From Heterodera schachtii (Eukaryota; Nematoda; Chromadorea; Rhabditida; Heteroderidae), in assembly GCA_023374025.1 (NCBI GenBank), contig SIJG01000034.1:753757-817756 (forward strand): 64,000 nt of DNA, in the 5' to 3' direction. This document shows, piece by piece, positions 63,593-64,000 of the stretch (within the stretch, counting starts at the first letter, position 1; the number at the start of each line of letters is the position of its first letter). The notes under the pieces were generated by a model, which was not told where the DNA came from, did no database searches, and saw only the letters and a program-made list of their open reading frames with translations. The translations under genes were made by a program, and so were the position numbers.

Positions 63593-63689
63593 CCAGGGTT
63601 CGTATTGGAAAGCTCGCTATCCAAGGACGGGTATACTGATTTCCATGGACATAAGGGGAAACTTTCGTGAAATCCAAGGACGCGTAAAT

Positions 63690-63930
63690 TTTTTTTTATC
63701 ATTTATTGATTTGTGACTTTTATGAATTTGTTGGTTAAGTCCCAATTCTTTAATCCATTTATAAATATAATTTCGATTTGTCCCCAATTTTTTTGCAATT
63801 TTTAATTCAATTTTAATCCGTTCGTTCGCCGAATATTTTCTCCCTTTTTGCTTAATTTTCTCTTTTATTTTATAATATTTTTCAATTATTTCTCTTTTTA
63901 CTTCCAAATTTTCTTCAATTTTCTTAGGGT
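63690..63930 (-). pseudogene. Secreted-HTH family copy 23, HTH 1 only
   Basis: Minus strand: EVKREIIEKYYKIKEKIKQK, GRKYSANERIKIELKIAKKL, NYIYKWIKELGLNQQIHKSH, then homology ends at about 63690 next to unrelated sequence. No signal peptide is visible upstream before the window ends, though KIEENLE-like linker codons reach about 63930. Confidence 0.6.
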
Positions 63931-64000
63931 TAAAAATTGTAATTAAATGAGTTCTGACTGAAATATGTATAATTAATAATTTTTATTTTTCAATTGAATT

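Overview
The window looks like an AT-rich stretch of a nematode genome, most likely a plant-parasitic cyst nematode (Globodera/Heterodera group). Four things point there: SPRY-domain genes with the exon layout and wording of SPRYSEC/RBP-1-like effectors, short introns ending in TTTTAG/TTTCAG, a Ty3/Gypsy retroelement, and a degenerate TTAGGC (nematode telomere-type) tract. The genus is an inference. Protein assignments were made by eye from motifs; no search was run.

Layout. 1-12.7 kb: three SPRY-gene units. Unit 1 (1.3-4.8 kb) has an intact SPRY body and a signal-peptide exon that is out of frame with it. Unit 2 (6.2-7.7 kb) is a wreck lacking the central SPRY exon. Unit 3 (10.3-12.7 kb) has an intact SPRY domain and a broken N-terminus. 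Between them lie a histone-H4-like 3' exon (8.5 kb) and the 5' half of a nucleotide-sugar transporter (9.45 kb). 12.5-17.1 kb: the 3' flank of unit 3, a diverged tandem array, and a 1.2-kb near-identical repeat of that 3' flank ending exactly at a 10-N assembly gap. 18.4-24.4 kb: a complete Ty3/Gypsy LTR element on the minus strand with a 5-bp target duplication; one LTR is split by another transposon, which itself holds a third.

17.1-64 kb: about 23 copies and half a dozen scraps of one gene family on both strands. The ancestral product is a small, lysine-rich, apparently intronless protein with a secretory signal peptide followed by three helix-turn-helix-like repeats (signature KYSxKEW...GxxxxxIxKWKKxFG). 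Only the copy at 40442-41146 is open end to end (234 aa); the one at 42602 has a single nonsense codon; most others carry one to four one-base indels, largely in A/T runs. Many copies share an upstream block containing TCATGTGAATAAAA about 80-100 bp before the ATG. A secreted multi-HTH family beside SPRYSEC genes is the best candidate here for an undescribed system, perhaps an effector family aimed at host nuclei. That role is inference.

The region is also rich in small non-autonomous transposons that share one design: each end is built from tandem copies of a short word, in inverted orientation at the two ends. Four of them, with different words, are flanked by direct repeats of 8-9 bp, as expected of hAT-like elements.
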